Assembly: GCA_964450955.1 (NCBI GenBank)
Contig: CAYVFI010000016.1
Coordinates: 70,218 to 134,217, forward strand
DNA from: CAYNWT01 sp964450955
Lineage (GTDB): Bacteria > Planctomycetota > Planctomycetia > Planctomycetales > Planctomycetaceae
Direction: 5' to 3'
DNA length: 64,000 nt
A program made the position numbers and the translations under genes. A model generated the notes under the pieces. It had not been told where the DNA came from and ran no database searches. It saw only the letters and a list, made by a program, of their open reading frames with translations. Positions within the stretch are counted from its first letter, which is position 1; each line of letters starts with the position of its first letter. This document shows positions 1 to 9,095 of this stretch, piece after piece.

Positions 1-40
1 TGGTCGAATTGTCGAGGTTCTCTTTTGTTTCAATGGCCAT
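1..40 (-). CDS. Unidentified protein, N-terminal fragment
   Basis: Only the first 13 codons (MAIETKENLDNST) lie in the window; the gene runs off the left edge. The ATG at 38-40 (complement) is preceded at good spacing by a strong ribosome site, AAGGAGA, and about 56 bases further up by a sigma-54-like promoter at 96-110. Too short to assign a family. The start is supported by the ribosome site and promoter together. Confidence 0.6.
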   Translation of the reverse strand, partial: MAIETKENLDNST

Positions 41-95
41 GTTTATCTTCTCCTTAGTTAGATGTCGGCCGAGTTGCGCGACGGGATAGGAGGAC

Positions 96-110
96 GCAAT
101 CGCCGTACCA
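96..110 (-). promoter_or_regulatory. Sigma-54-type -24/-12 promoter
   Basis: On the minus strand the sequence reads TGGTACGGCGATTGC: GG and GC 12 bases apart, TTGC complete, one change in TGGCAC. It points at the partial gene starting at position 40. This is one of a family of such sites in the window. Confidence 0.6.
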
Positions 111-202
111 ATTTTAAATAGCCAGCCGTTTCGCGAGAGAAGGCCATGCGTCATCGGGTTTCCGGTCTTTCGTCACACAAGTTGACCGTTCATCGATCAC
201 AG

Positions 203-1564
203 CTAAACCATGCTCCGCACGTCGGCAGCGTTGGTTGGAAAAGCCAGGAGCGTCGACTTCACGTCGGCGGCAGTCAGATTGAACTTCATCGCAAGCGCGA
301 ACAAGTTAATTGTCTCAGCAGCGTCTGCACCCAGCAGGTGTGCTCCAATGATTCGGCCGGTGTCCTGTTCGATTAGAACTCGATGGCCGGCGACCGACGC
401 ACAGGCACGACGCAGTGAGCCGCGGTCAGAAAGATCTCCAACACGTACATCGTACTTGATGCCCTTCTGGTCCGCTTCGTTCTCAGACAGACCAATCGAC
501 GCGATGGGCGGGACCGTAAACGCAACTCGCGGCACAACGCCGTATTCGGGGCGGTGGGTGTTCTCGCCAGCGATCAGGTTCTTCTGCACCGCGCGGCCCT
601 GTTGATTGGCGACAGGTGTCAACTTGGGTTGCGAAGAGGCAACGACGTCGCCGGCGGCGTACACATGAGAATTCGATACACTTTGCATGTATTCATTGAC
701 CTTGATGCCCGTGTCGTCGGATTCGACATTGCCTGCTTTAAGATCAAGTCCCTCCGTCGATGGCACGCGACCCGCGCCGTGAACCACCATGTCGGCGATC
801 ACAGACGACTCCGCACCTTCACGCGCAAACTTCACCTCGAATGCACTGCCCTGCCTGGCCACGGAATTCACTGACGCGTTCAGCTTTAGATCGATACCGA
901 TATCCTGAGAGTGTTGAACAAGCATATCGACGAGATGAGGTTCAAAGCCTTTCAGTGGCCGCTGGTTGTGTTCAATAACCGTAACCTCTGCTCCACAACG
1001 TGCAGCAATATGAGCGAACTCCATCGAGATATAGCCGCCACCAACGAAGACCAACCGCCTGGGCATGGCCGGCATCGTGAGGAACCCATCGCTGGCTGTC
1101 AGCAGGTCTGAACCGGGAAACGCCAGCGGACGCGGTCGAGATCCGGTGCAGATCGCAATTCGCCCGGCAGACACTCGACGGTCGCCGACAGTCAACGACT
1201 GCGTGTCAACAAATCGTGGTTGACCGATAATGGTTTCAATGCCGAGCTTTGAATACGTTTCCTGCGTCCTGTCCGGAACCGGCCTGACAAACGATTGTTG
1301 AAACTGAAGCAGGTTCTCCCAGGTAATGCGGGCACCACCTGCATCGACAAGCCTGCCATCCGCCAGGCGAACATGGTCTATCAGTTCGGCGGCATGGACC
1401 AACACTTTCTTGGGGTTGCAGCCTCGCAACGCGCAGGTTCCGCCAAGCTGCCGCGATTCGATGACCAGAACGGTCATCGACTTCTTCGCACAGCCCGTGG
1501 CAATCCGAGAAGCAGACGGACCGCTACCTAGAACAATGAGGTCGTAATGATTTGCTGGAGCCAT
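203..1564 (-). CDS. FAD/NAD(P) disulfide oxidoreductase family protein
   Basis: A 453-residue flavoprotein of the glutathione reductase/dihydrolipoamide dehydrogenase family. The FAD-binding GSGPSASR is at about residue 13, the redox CxxxxC is in GGTCALRGCNPKK (Cys44, Cys49), a second nucleotide-binding GGGYISMEF is near 175, and the C-terminal dimerisation domain is present. Full length for the family. Oddity: the C-terminal HPTxxE motif, whose His is the active-site base in classical members, reads FPTNAAD, so the usual His is Phe. A two-electron thiol or quinone reductase is likely, but the substrate is not readable. The ribosome site is weak; the ATG at 1562-1564 is the first in frame. 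Confidence 0.85.
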   Translation of the reverse strand: MAPANHYDLIVLGSGPSASRIATGCAKKSMTVLVIESRQLGGTCALRGCNPKKVLVHAAELIDHVRLADGRLVDAGGARITWENLLQFQQSFVRPVPDRTQETYSKLGIETIIGQPRFVDTQSLTVGDRRVSAGRIAICTGSRPRPLAFPGSDLLTASDGFLTMPAMPRRLVFVGGGYISMEFAHIAARCGAEVTVIEHNQRPLKGFEPHLVDMLVQHSQDIGIDLKLNASVNSVARQGSAFEVKFAREGAESSVIADMVVHGAGRVPSTEGLDLKAGNVESDDTGIKVNEYMQSVSNSHVYAAGDVVASSQPKLTPVANQQGRAVQKNLIAGENTHRPEYGVVPRVAFTVPPIASIGLSENEADQKGIKYDVRVGDLSDRGSLRRACASVAGHRVLIEQDTGRIIGAHLLGADAAETINLFALAMKFNLTAADVKSTLLAFPTNAADVRSMV

Positions 1565-1682
1565 GATCTCGCGCGCAACGTAAATGAACTAAGCGAAATA
1601 GAAAAACACGCCGCGACGCGGTCCAATCCAAACGGAATCTCCGTCTCCGGAGTCGTGCGAAACTAAGTGAGTGAGACGCAAC

Positions 1683-1710
1683 GAAGCCGAACCAATACTG
1701 GCTCGGCTTC
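1683..1710 (-). terminator. Hairpin downstream of FAS1 gene
   Basis: GAAGCCGA pairs with TCGGCTTC and CCA with TGG around a four-base loop, 25 bases after the stop codon of the minus-strand FAS1 gene. No clear T tract follows, so this is a probable terminator or 3' end structure only. Confidence 0.5.
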
Positions 1711-1734
1711 GTCCGTGTCGGTTGGACCAATGGC

Positions 1735-3063
1735 TTAGCCGATTGGCGGATTAAGAACGGCGTCAATCGTGTGTACGAAGCCGTTCTTTGCGCGAATGTC
1801 GGCCACCAGAACGTTGGCTTCCGCGTTGAGAACAATGTTGGTCGTGTTATCGACCGTAATCTCTTCCCCGCTAAGCGATGTCAGCGAGGTTGTGTCGGCC
1901 AGCACCTCCGCGTCCACGGATCCGGCTGTGGCGTGATAAGCCAGAAGGTCTCTCAGAATCCCGGTCGGGTCAGCGATAAGCGCCGCCAGTGTCTCCGCGG
2001 GAACAGCGGCGAACGCATCGTCAGTTGGAGCAAAGACACTTACGGTTCCACCCTGAAGATCGGCCGTGAGTCCGGCAAGTTCGACGTACGCACGCAGGTC
2101 AGACAGTTCCGGAGTAACAAGAACGACTTCACTCACGGTTCCAAGTCGCGCTTCGGACCTGACCAAATCCAGGAAAGTCGCCTCCACGCCGGCCTCAGTG
2201 CTTTCAACGAAAGCGTCGAACTCTTCATCGTCTTCAGTTATCTGGTTCTCAAAGTTGATGAGTTCCACACCCTCTTCAAATGTCGAACCCGCAACGAAAG
2301 CAGTATCAGAGTTACCTCTGGCACCATTCCCAAACAACGCGCCCGAGAAGACGCTGTCGACGACCGCAAGGGTATCGTCACCAGTACCCGTAATGACGGC
2401 AGCTGTTGACGTGTCGATTTCGGTCATCGATACGACGTCGTCACCGGATCCCGTTGTGACAAAAAACGGCTCATCAAACGAAGACGAGCGCAGGGCAACT
2501 CTGTCGGCTCCCGACCCGGTTAAAATGGATGCATAGTCGCCGACAGCTGCGTTATCTACTCCAATTGTGTCCTGCCCTCGACCCATCGAGACGTGCAGCA
2601 GGTCACCAGCGGTGGAGCTGTCGAATGAGAAATCGTCTGATCCCCGCCCGCCGAGCACTAACACTGTTCCTGAGACGTCGACGTCAAGAAATCCAACGGC
2701 ATCGTTGCCAGATCCGGCTTTGACCTGCACGTCGTCCCCAACCGTGAACGATTCGAACAGGATTGTATCTTTGCCAGACCCAAGTACGACGCGGACATCA
2801 TCGGGCACGACGTTGGTTTCGAAGACCTGAACAGGGTCGGCCGAACCGTTCACTGTGGTTCCATCCATCCCGTAGATCGAAATACCACCTTCTTCGTCAA
2901 GCCGAACCTGAACATGATTGTCGCCAGAATCACCTCGCAGAATCAGGTCGCCACTGCGAACAATCGCCGCCATATTTCCCGCAAGCAACAGACGTTGCTC
3001 AAGATATTCTGGCGACTGTGCGGCCCTGCGTGTGCGTCTCTTCAAGTTCGTTAGTAGCTTCAT
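1735..3063 (-). CDS. Secreted repeat protein with C-terminal FAS1 (fasciclin) domain
   Basis: About 442 residues from the ATG at 3063, chosen over the upstream ATG because GAGGGA lies just before it. The N-terminus is basic and then carries LEQRLLLAG (about residues 21-29), a version of the LEPR-XLL motif found at the start of large planctomycete extracellular proteins. Residues of about 45-280 are acidic Gly/Asp-rich repeats (GSGDD, GRGSDD types), as in RTX-like calcium-binding beta-rolls. The last 115 residues form a FAS1 adhesion domain (VFAPTDDAFAAVP; C-terminal NGFVHTIDAVL). Likely a cell-surface or matrix adhesin. A strong sigma-54 promoter lies 48 bases upstream. Confidence 0.8.
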   Translation of the reverse strand: MKLLTNLKRRTRRAAQSPEYLEQRLLLAGNMAAIVRSGDLILRGDSGDNHVQVRLDEEGGISIYGMDGTTVNGSADPVQVFETNVVPDDVRVVLGSGKDTILFESFTVGDDVQVKAGSGNDAVGFLDVDVSGTVLVLGGRGSDDFSFDSSTAGDLLHVSMGRGQDTIGVDNAAVGDYASILTGSGADRVALRSSSFDEPFFVTTGSGDDVVSMTEIDTSTAAVITGTGDDTLAVVDSVFSGALFGNGARGNSDTAFVAGSTFEEGVELINFENQITEDDEEFDAFVESTEAGVEATFLDLVRSEARLGTVSEVVLVTPELSDLRAYVELAGLTADLQGGTVSVFAPTDDAFAAVPAETLAALIADPTGILRDLLAYHATAGSVDAEVLADTTSLTSLSGEEITVDNTTNIVLNAEANVLVADIRAKNGFVHTIDAVLNPPIG

Positions 3064-3110
3064 CGTCCGATCCCTCTGAAAAATTTGTAGTGTGGGGCGG
3101 GACGGGAGAA

Positions 3111-3125
3111 GCAGGTCGCGTGCCA
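3111..3125 (-). promoter_or_regulatory. Sigma-54-type promoter of the FAS1 gene
   Basis: Minus strand TGGCACGCGACCTGC, an exact TGGCAC-N6-TGC match with GG/GC 12 bases apart, 48 bases before the FAS1 start. The 3064-3532 intergenic stretch holds this site and the oppositely oriented site at 3468; nothing else is recognised there. Confidence 0.8.
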
Positions 3126-3467
3126 TTGTGATTCAAATGCGCCCATGCGGAGGCTCCGGCTTTTCGACGCGAAATTGGTCGGACCATCGAAACCGCAGGG
3201 CTGCTGACCACTCGGTTTGGAAGCTCATCTACCAGGCAGCACCCCGGTTCAGTCGGTTGTTCTGGTGAGAGTGGGTGGGGGCTTTACTTAGGTCAAAACC
3301 ACGCGTGTTAATTGTGTTCTTTTTTCTTTTGTTACGAACCTTTCTGCCGTGCTTGGCGAGGGATGGCCAGTCAATGTCGGGGTTCCATGATTCGAAACTT
3401 CTCCGCAACGTCTGTCGTGAGAGCATCGTCCGCGATGTCAGCCGGGCCCCTGACGCTGTTTTGCATT

Positions 3468-3482
3468 TGGCACAGTACGTGC
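3468..3482 (+). promoter_or_regulatory. Sigma-54-type promoter of DUF1328 gene 1
   Basis: TGGCACAGTACGTGC followed by A: exact TGGCAC-N6-TGC with correct spacing, 51 bases before the ATG of the small membrane protein. A short inverted repeat, CATCG-N4-CGATG at 3424-3437, lies just upstream. Confidence 0.8.
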
Positions 3483-3532
3483 ATCGTTATTGGAAAAAAT
3501 TCGTAGCTTACAATTTCAGACTGGAAACCATC

Positions 3533-3697
3533 ATGCTTGGGTACGCTGTGACATTTCTCATTATCGCTCTCATCGCCGGACTGCTTGGCTTCGGACTTGT
3601 CGGGGGCATGGCATATGGGGCAGCAAAAATTTGCTTCTTCATCTTCCTCATCCTCGCGGTCGTTGCGCTGCTAAGAGGAAAGCGTCTCCCGACTTAG
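3533..3697 (+). CDS. DUF1328 family small membrane protein (copy 1)
   Basis: A 54-residue protein with two hydrophobic segments and a central Gly-rich turn (GLLGFGLVGGMAYGAAK), ending in LLRGKRLPT. This is the full length of the DUF1328/YtjA family, which is widespread and of unknown function. The ATG at 3533 gives the same length and alignment as the second copy at 14194, which fixes the start even though the frame is open further upstream. It has its own sigma-54 promoter. Confidence 0.85.
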   Translation: MLGYAVTFLIIALIAGLLGFGLVGGMAYGAAKICFFIFLILAVVALLRGKRLPT

Positions 3698-3833
3698 TTG
3701 GAACGTCTCGCACGGCGTCACAGTCCGATTACGACTTCGCTAACGGCGCCACCGCGGTTGGCGCTGCGGAGTGAACGCTGGCCGTGAGTATCGGCGGGCT
3801 GGCTTGGCCGGCGCGGAGATTCTGTGGGGACGA

Positions 3834-3983
3834 ATGAAAAGTGTATTGTTCATTCTGCTAGTATTCACGGCGTCTCTTACCTGGCCGGCCACATTGCGAG
3901 ACGAAGCTTTAAAGACGACAACAAGACAACACGGTGGTCGCGTTTACATCACTCAAACCTTGTTGCACTGCAGTAGATCTTAA
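3834..3983 (+). CDS. Possible small exported peptide
   Basis: A 49-residue frame (MKSVLFILLVFTASLTW...) with a signal-peptide-like N-terminus and GGGGA before the ATG. Its stop codon overlaps the ATG of the following permease (TAATG), so it could be a leader for translational coupling. No family was recognised; the C-terminal half looks random. It may not be a real gene. Confidence 0.3.
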   Translation: MKSVLFILLVFTASLTWPATLRDEALKTTTRQHGGRVYITQTLLHCSRS

Positions 3984-5131
3984 TGTCAGAGAGAGACAAG
4001 CTTTCCCTCGCCGAACTTCATCTTTGGCAGTTCCGAGCCGTGCAGGACGTTTTCTGGATCGGACTAGCGGGACTGACGCTTTGGTTCGGCTATCAGCTTC
4101 GAAGTATTTTCGTACCGATGCTGATTGGTTTGGGATTAGCGTATGCCATCAACCCGGCACTGGTGTTTCTCGAAGACCGTCTAAAGTGGCGGCGAACCGT
4201 CGTGCTTGGCGTGGTCGCCGCTGTTCTACTGATCGTTCTGGTCTCGGCAGGAGTGGCTGTTGTACCTCTGCTTCTTGCCGAGGCCGATACGCTGGTCGAA
4301 CGAGCTCCAGGATACTTCGACACTGTCGTTGACCGCTTCGAATCTTCCGAACAGCCCGCGCTGGTTCGTCTCCGGAAGTGGGTGGAGAATCAGTCGCAAC
4401 ACTGGGCAAAGAACCCGACCGACGCTGGCCGCATTGGAGACGGCGTGGCTCTGACGTTCCAGCTATTCGCAAGGCTGCTTGGAATCACGACCAGTATTGC
4501 CCTCATTCCAATTTACGCTTGTTTCTTCGCGTGGTCTTTTCAACCGCTGGTGACCAAAGCGAAGGAACTCATTCCCGATCCGCACCGTGATCCGATTTGC
4601 AGGATAGTTGGCAGGATGGATAGCGCCGTTGGCGACTTCCTGAGGGGTCGCTTCTTTGTGATGCTACTAATGATGGCTGGATTTTCATCGGCATTCTGGA
4701 TCGCCGGAGTCCCCTATTGGCTTCTTATTGGCTGCTTTACGGGGCTGTTGAGCTTCATCCCGTATGTCTCTGTCATTGGAGCTGGTGTCGCAGTTTTGGC
4801 GACGTGGGTTGAATCACAGTCTAGCGGTACCACACTCTCGCCGATGTCCGTGTTTGGCTTTCCGCTGATCGCCTTTAGCGTGGTTCAGTTGCTGGAAGGC
4901 TGGCTGGTAACGCCTTGGATCCAAAGCAAGTCGATGCACATGAACCCGGTTGCCATTTTCATTGTCGTGCTGGTAGGCGGGGCTGCGGGCGGGTTGTACG
5001 GGCTACTGCTGGCAATTCCGCTTGCCGGGTGCGGTCGAATTCTCTTCACCGATGTCCTGTTGCCTCGATTGGAGCAGTGGGCGAAGTCTTCGGAACAACA
5101 ACCCACTTCGGCCCACGACGAAAAATCGTGA
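3983..5131 (+). CDS. AI-2E family transporter (PerM/YdiK-like)
   Basis: A 382-residue multi-spanning membrane protein: an N-terminal pair of helices (LTLWFGYQLRSIFVPMLIGLGLAYAINP), a large central soluble segment of about 85-150, then helices ending in IFIVVLVGGAAGGLYGLLLAIPLAG and a basic/acidic tail. This layout and the conserved IP-GA-LL stretch near residue 270 match the AI-2E transporter family (PF01594), whose members export small molecules or act as Na+/H+ antiporters. The substrate cannot be told from sequence. The start overlaps the preceding stop by one base. Confidence 0.85.
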   Translation: MSERDKLSLAELHLWQFRAVQDVFWIGLAGLTLWFGYQLRSIFVPMLIGLGLAYAINPALVFLEDRLKWRRTVVLGVVAAVLLIVLVSAGVAVVPLLLAEADTLVERAPGYFDTVVDRFESSEQPALVRLRKWVENQSQHWAKNPTDAGRIGDGVALTFQLFARLLGITTSIALIPIYACFFAWSFQPLVTKAKELIPDPHRDPICRIVGRMDSAVGDFLRGRFFVMLLMMAGFSSAFWIAGVPYWLLIGCFTGLLSFIPYVSVIGAGVAVLATWVESQSSGTTLSPMSVFGFPLIAFSVVQLLEGWLVTPWIQSKSMHMNPVAIFIVVLVGGAAGGLYGLLLAIPLAGCGRILFTDVLLPRLEQWAKSSEQQPTSAHDEKS

Positions 5132-5285
5132 GGACGCAGCCATCGCATCAGCCAGTCCTACCTGGTCCATGAGCGGCCTGGCTGGATGAAATTCGACCGA
5201 TCCAACATCACACGTCGATCAGTGAACCGACCAATACGGGGTGAAAGTCCGCTTTTCGTGTTCAAACACGGTCCGGCCCTGCATT

Positions 5286-5300
5286 TGGTACGCAGTCTGC
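5286..5300 (+). promoter_or_regulatory. Sigma-54-type promoter of small lipoprotein gene
   Basis: TGGTACGCAGTCTGC, GG/GC 12 bases apart, one change in the -24 box, 45 bases before the lipoprotein ATG. Confidence 0.65.
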
Positions 5301-5344
5301 AACGTCGGACAGCAGACAGCTGCAAGTGAGCATGGGAGACAACA

Positions 5345-5626
5345 ATGCTAAAGACATCAATGCGACGACTCGCGAGCGCTGGAGCAGGAATGTTGCTGGT
5401 CGTCGCGGCAATCGGATGTGCTGAGGAAACGGTAGGGGACAAGATTCGTGACACAGGTGCCGCCGTGGGTGACGCAGTGGATGACGTCGCAGAATCGGTG
5501 AAGGACGCGACCCACAAATCCAAGGTCGAAAAAGCAATCGAAGAGGTTAAGGAATCCGCAGATGAGGTCTCCGATGCCGTGAAGGACGCGGCCGACGATA
5601 TCAAAGATTCCGGCGGCGGGCGGTAA
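5345..5626 (+). CDS. Small lipoprotein with amphipathic repeat
   Basis: A 93-residue protein with a signal peptide ending in a lipobox-like AAIGC, followed by 65 charged, Ala/Asp/Lys/Val-rich residues with an 11-residue-like pattern (VGDAVDDVAESVKDA, VSDAVKDAADDIKD). This resembles LEA-like or apolipoprotein-like amphipathic helices. GGGAG precedes the ATG. It is probably an envelope stress protein, and resembles the other lipoprotein at 15273 in layout though not closely in sequence. Confidence 0.75.
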   Translation: MLKTSMRRLASAGAGMLLVVAAIGCAEETVGDKIRDTGAAVGDAVDDVAESVKDATHKSKVEKAIEEVKESADEVSDAVKDAADDIKDSGGGR

Positions 5627-5754
5627 TTCGGGCGGCGTGTCGCCTTTCGTTCAACAGCCACCGGACTGTCGAACTCGACCTCAGATTTTACCCATGTCGT
5701 TTGAAGCAAGCCCCGGCGCCACAGACCCCTTGTGGTCGGCGTTGGGGTACGGTG

Positions 5755-5805
5755 AGGCCTGGGTCGGCAGTTGTCTCCACTGGCTGCCGTCCCCAGGCCC
5801 TTTTT
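5755..5805 (+). terminator. Rho-independent terminator
   Basis: AGGCCTGGG and CGGCAG pair with CTGCCG and CCCAGGCC in a two-part stem, directly followed by TTTTT. It ends the transcript of the small lipoprotein gene before the DUF2254 gene. Confidence 0.75.
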
Positions 5806-5898
5806 CGAATGTCCATCACCATCAGGCAACCCGGTCCTGTTGCGGGCAACGCACTTCGTCTACGCTGCTGCGCCACCTGACACTTAGAGCAAACCGAA

Positions 5899-7239
5899 AT
5901 GCGTTCACGCCTGCTGAGTATTTGGGATCGATTCCGCACCAGCTTTTGGTTCGAACCTACTCTCCTGTCACTCCTCGCACTTGCCCTTGCTGTCGGCACA
6001 ACAAAACTTGACGCCGACATGGATTCGCGACTGAGCAACTCGCCGTGGGTTTCGACGTCGACCTCAGCGGCGACATCAATGCTTTCGTCGCTTGCCAGCA
6101 CCGCGTTTACGCTGGCCGGAGTCTCGTTTTCGATAACGATGGTGACGCTATCGATGGCATCAGCGCAGTTCGGTTCGCGTCAACTTCGCTCTGTCATCAG
6201 CAACAGTATTGCTGACCGTGTTATGGGTGCATTCATCGCGACAGCTTTGTACTGCATGGTTGTTTTGCGGTTTGTGCGTGATGCGGCCGAGTCGAAATCG
6301 CCGTTCGTGCCTCAAATTTCCACTGGCGTCGCCACCATCATGGGACTTCTTTGCCTGGCCTTGCTGATTTGGTTCGTCCATGAAGTCAGTGTCAACATTC
6401 AGGCGCCGACTGTAATTGCTCAGATCGCGGCAGAGCTGGATGCGTCCATTGATCGTCTCTATCCAGAGAAGACCGCCGATACCGCGGGCGAAACCCACTC
6501 TCCACCCGACGTCGATTCGTTCTCGAGACGGGTCATGGTTCCGGGCAGCGCCAGCGGGTACATCGACGGCTTCGATCGAGATGATCTTGTATCTGCCGCT
6601 AAGAAGCACGACAGCGTTATTTTCATGAAGCTTCGGCCGGGTAAGTTCGTGGTACCGGAGGTCGCGGTTGCATGTGTCGCCGCAAACCACAACCGCATTG
6701 ACGATGAGACTGACGAACTGGTGAAGACGATCCAATCGCTCATGGTCGTCGGAAAATGGCGATCACCGAGGCAAGATATATCCTGCTCTGTCTACGACCT
6801 TGTGGACATCGCCTCACGGGCGTTGTCACCGGGAGTGAACGATCCATTTACGGCGATGGCTTGCATCGATCGCCTTGGGGCGGCCATTGGACGAATCGCT
6901 GGACGACCGGAACTACCGACTTGCTTTTCTGACGAAGATGGCAACCCGAGACTGGTCATAGCCCCTGTTACGGTTCCGCAACTGCTTGATGACGCCTTCC
7001 GCATGATTCGACAGTACGGGAAAACGTCCCCTTCGATTTCAATTCGCCTCATCGAGGGCTTGAAGATGGTTGCAGCGCAAACCACGCGACAGGAGGACGC
7101 ACACGCTGTCAGTCGGCATGCGAACGCCATCCGTGCCGATTTTTTCAGTACCGACCCAAACGAAGACGACCTCGCAGACTTCAATTCAAGATTCGACCGT
7201 TTGCCCCAGTTCGCCAACACAAAAACAACAAAGACATGA
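5899..7239 (+). CDS. DUF2254 family membrane protein
   Basis: A 446-residue protein with four membrane segments in the first 170 residues (LLSLLALALAVGT; TAFTLAGVSFSITMV; IATALYCMVVLRFV; IMGLLCLALLIWFVHEV), then a soluble domain with the family's SPGVNDPFTA stretch near residue 310. This matches DUF2254, predicted membrane proteins of unknown function. It precedes an MscS channel gene in the same direction (gap about 180 bases). Confidence 0.8.
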   Translation: MRSRLLSIWDRFRTSFWFEPTLLSLLALALAVGTTKLDADMDSRLSNSPWVSTSTSAATSMLSSLASTAFTLAGVSFSITMVTLSMASAQFGSRQLRSVISNSIADRVMGAFIATALYCMVVLRFVRDAAESKSPFVPQISTGVATIMGLLCLALLIWFVHEVSVNIQAPTVIAQIAAELDASIDRLYPEKTADTAGETHSPPDVDSFSRRVMVPGSASGYIDGFDRDDLVSAAKKHDSVIFMKLRPGKFVVPEVAVACVAANHNRIDDETDELVKTIQSLMVVGKWRSPRQDISCSVYDLVDIASRALSPGVNDPFTAMACIDRLGAAIGRIAGRPELPTCFSDEDGNPRLVIAPVTVPQLLDDAFRMIRQYGKTSPSISIRLIEGLKMVAAQTTRQEDAHAVSRHANAIRADFFSTDPNEDDLADFNSRFDRLPQFANTKTTKT

Positions 7240-7416
7240 TTCGATTCGTGTGGATTTCGTCGCCATCGTGATGATGGCTCAGTCATGACCAACACAGTTG
7301 TCTGCGGTTCCGCCACCACTCATCGGGTCACTGCCAGCGACCTACTGGAATCGCAAAGATACCTGAAGCACCCACGAATGAATCCTCTCAAGATACCCCA
7401 GCCTTTCGAGAACCAA

Positions 7417-8868
7417 ATGTCACGCCACATCATTATTCTCATTCTGACTCTGGTTTTTAACGTAACCGCTGTTGGCCAGGAGACAAACGAAGCTGCGACT
7501 GCAGACGTGGTCGGCGCTGAGACGGCCACCCCTTTAAGCGAGGCACCGGCGAAAGTTAACGTCGAAGAAGTCGTGGGCGATGACGCCATCAAAGCTCGGC
7601 TGGTTCGAATTTTGGAAGCGACAGAATGGTTCGACAACCCCGTGGTTCGTGTTGATGAGGGTGTTGTTTTCCTGGCTGGAGATACACAACAAGATCAGCA
7701 CCGCGACTGGGCCACGCAGCTTGCATCGAAAACGGAAGATGTTGTTGCGGTGGTGAATCGCATCAAAGTTGCCGATCCGCCCATCTGGAACCTCGCACCC
7801 GCTGTCGATGCGACTAAAGACCTCGGTCGCAATGTGGTGCAATCAATTCCGCTAATCGGAATCGCATTTGTGCTTGTCGCCTTAACCTGGTTCGCCGGCA
7901 GAGCGACATTGAAGCTTGCTGACAAAACTGTGATGAAACGTTTCAAGAGCTCTCTACTACGCGAAGTCGCTCGAAAGACGTTACTCATTCCGGTTTGGTT
8001 GGTTGGGATTTATCTGATCCTCCGAATTTCCGGGCTAACAAGATTAGCAATGACAGTCATTGGCGGAACAGGCGTTCTTGGGTTGGTTGTTGGCTTCGCA
8101 TTCCGAGACATCGCTGAAAACTTTCTCTCCAGTATTCTCATCAGTGTTCAAAATCCGTTTCGCTACGGTGACCTGATTCAAGTCGATGGCAACCTTGGGT
8201 TTGTTCAGCGAGTAAATACACGGGGAACCGTCTTAATGACGTTTGACGGGAACCACATTCAAATACCCAACTCGACGATCTATAAGAACACGATTAAGAA
8301 TTACACAGCGAACCCAAATCGCAGGTTCGATTTCGAAGTCGGCATCGGTTACGACGTACCCGTGAGTGAGGCTCAACAAGCGGCGTTCGAGATATTGGCA
8401 GAACACCCAGCCATCCTTGAGGAACCCGAAGCACAGGTTTTGGTTGAGGGACTTGGGTCGTCCACGGTCAACATTCGGGTCTACGCATGGGTTGATGGCA
8501 GCAGCCACAGTTTGCCCAAGGTAAAGTCTTCAGTCATTCGGCTAGTGAAACGGAGATTCGAAGACTCCGGATACTCAATGCCCGACGACGCCCGCGAGAT
8601 TGTCTTCCCTGAAGCTGTTCCTATTGAAATGTTGCGGGCAGATCGGCCCGAAGTCTCCCCAGTGGCTGCGGCAAAAGAAACTGTCAAAGAGCCACCAGTG
8701 CAGGAAGAGGTCGCCACCAAAGCCGAAGGCGGTCTTATATCTGAGATTGACGAACTGCACGAACAAGCAAAGAAGTCGCGCGATCCGGAGGAAGGTGGGG
8801 CTGACCTCCTTACCGACTCTGCCGCGGACGGACTTGAAACAAGTCGGGAGCAAACATCAACCGCGTAG
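7417..8868 (+). CDS. MscS-type mechanosensitive channel with BON domain
   Basis: About 483 residues from the ATG at 7417, which begins a clean signal peptide (MSRHIIILILTLVFNVTAVG); in-frame ATGs further up (for example 7378) would bury it. After the signal peptide comes a BON-like domain (DDAIKARLVRIL...VVRVDEGVVFLAGDT...), then three membrane helices, the last being the pore-lining TM3 with GTGVLGLVVGFAFRDIAENF, and the MscS beta domain (PFRYGDLIQVDG...VLMTFDGNHIQIPNS). An acidic tail of about 80 residues follows. Likely an osmotic release channel whose periplasmic BON domain binds lipid or other envelope parts. Confidence 0.9.
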   Translation: MSRHIIILILTLVFNVTAVGQETNEAATADVVGAETATPLSEAPAKVNVEEVVGDDAIKARLVRILEATEWFDNPVVRVDEGVVFLAGDTQQDQHRDWATQLASKTEDVVAVVNRIKVADPPIWNLAPAVDATKDLGRNVVQSIPLIGIAFVLVALTWFAGRATLKLADKTVMKRFKSSLLREVARKTLLIPVWLVGIYLILRISGLTRLAMTVIGGTGVLGLVVGFAFRDIAENFLSSILISVQNPFRYGDLIQVDGNLGFVQRVNTRGTVLMTFDGNHIQIPNSTIYKNTIKNYTANPNRRFDFEVGIGYDVPVSEAQQAAFEILAEHPAILEEPEAQVLVEGLGSSTVNIRVYAWVDGSSHSLPKVKSSVIRLVKRRFEDSGYSMPDDAREIVFPEAVPIEMLRADRPEVSPVAAAKETVKEPPVQEEVATKAEGGLISEIDELHEQAKKSRDPEEGGADLLTDSAADGLETSREQTSTA

Positions 8869-9095
8869 CAGTGCAGAACGCCGCAGCCAGCCAAGCTTGG
8901 CAGGCGGCCGAACGACTCTCATCACTACCGTCCTACCATCACACTGCTTCTTAACCGTCAATCCGCAGGGCAGTGTCTCTAGTTCTGCGCGGGTCCTTGC
9001 TGCGGCATCAGAGCAGTTCCTGTCAAACCCTAGCCAACATTCGGTTGATCATCGTCCGCATGACAAAGGGTTCAGGAGCAACTGACACCCGCGGT

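Noticed and set aside
761..780. TGGCACGCGACC inside the flavoprotein gene, looking like a -24 box
   Set aside because: No GC at the required 12-base distance in a TGC context, and it lies inside a coding region.
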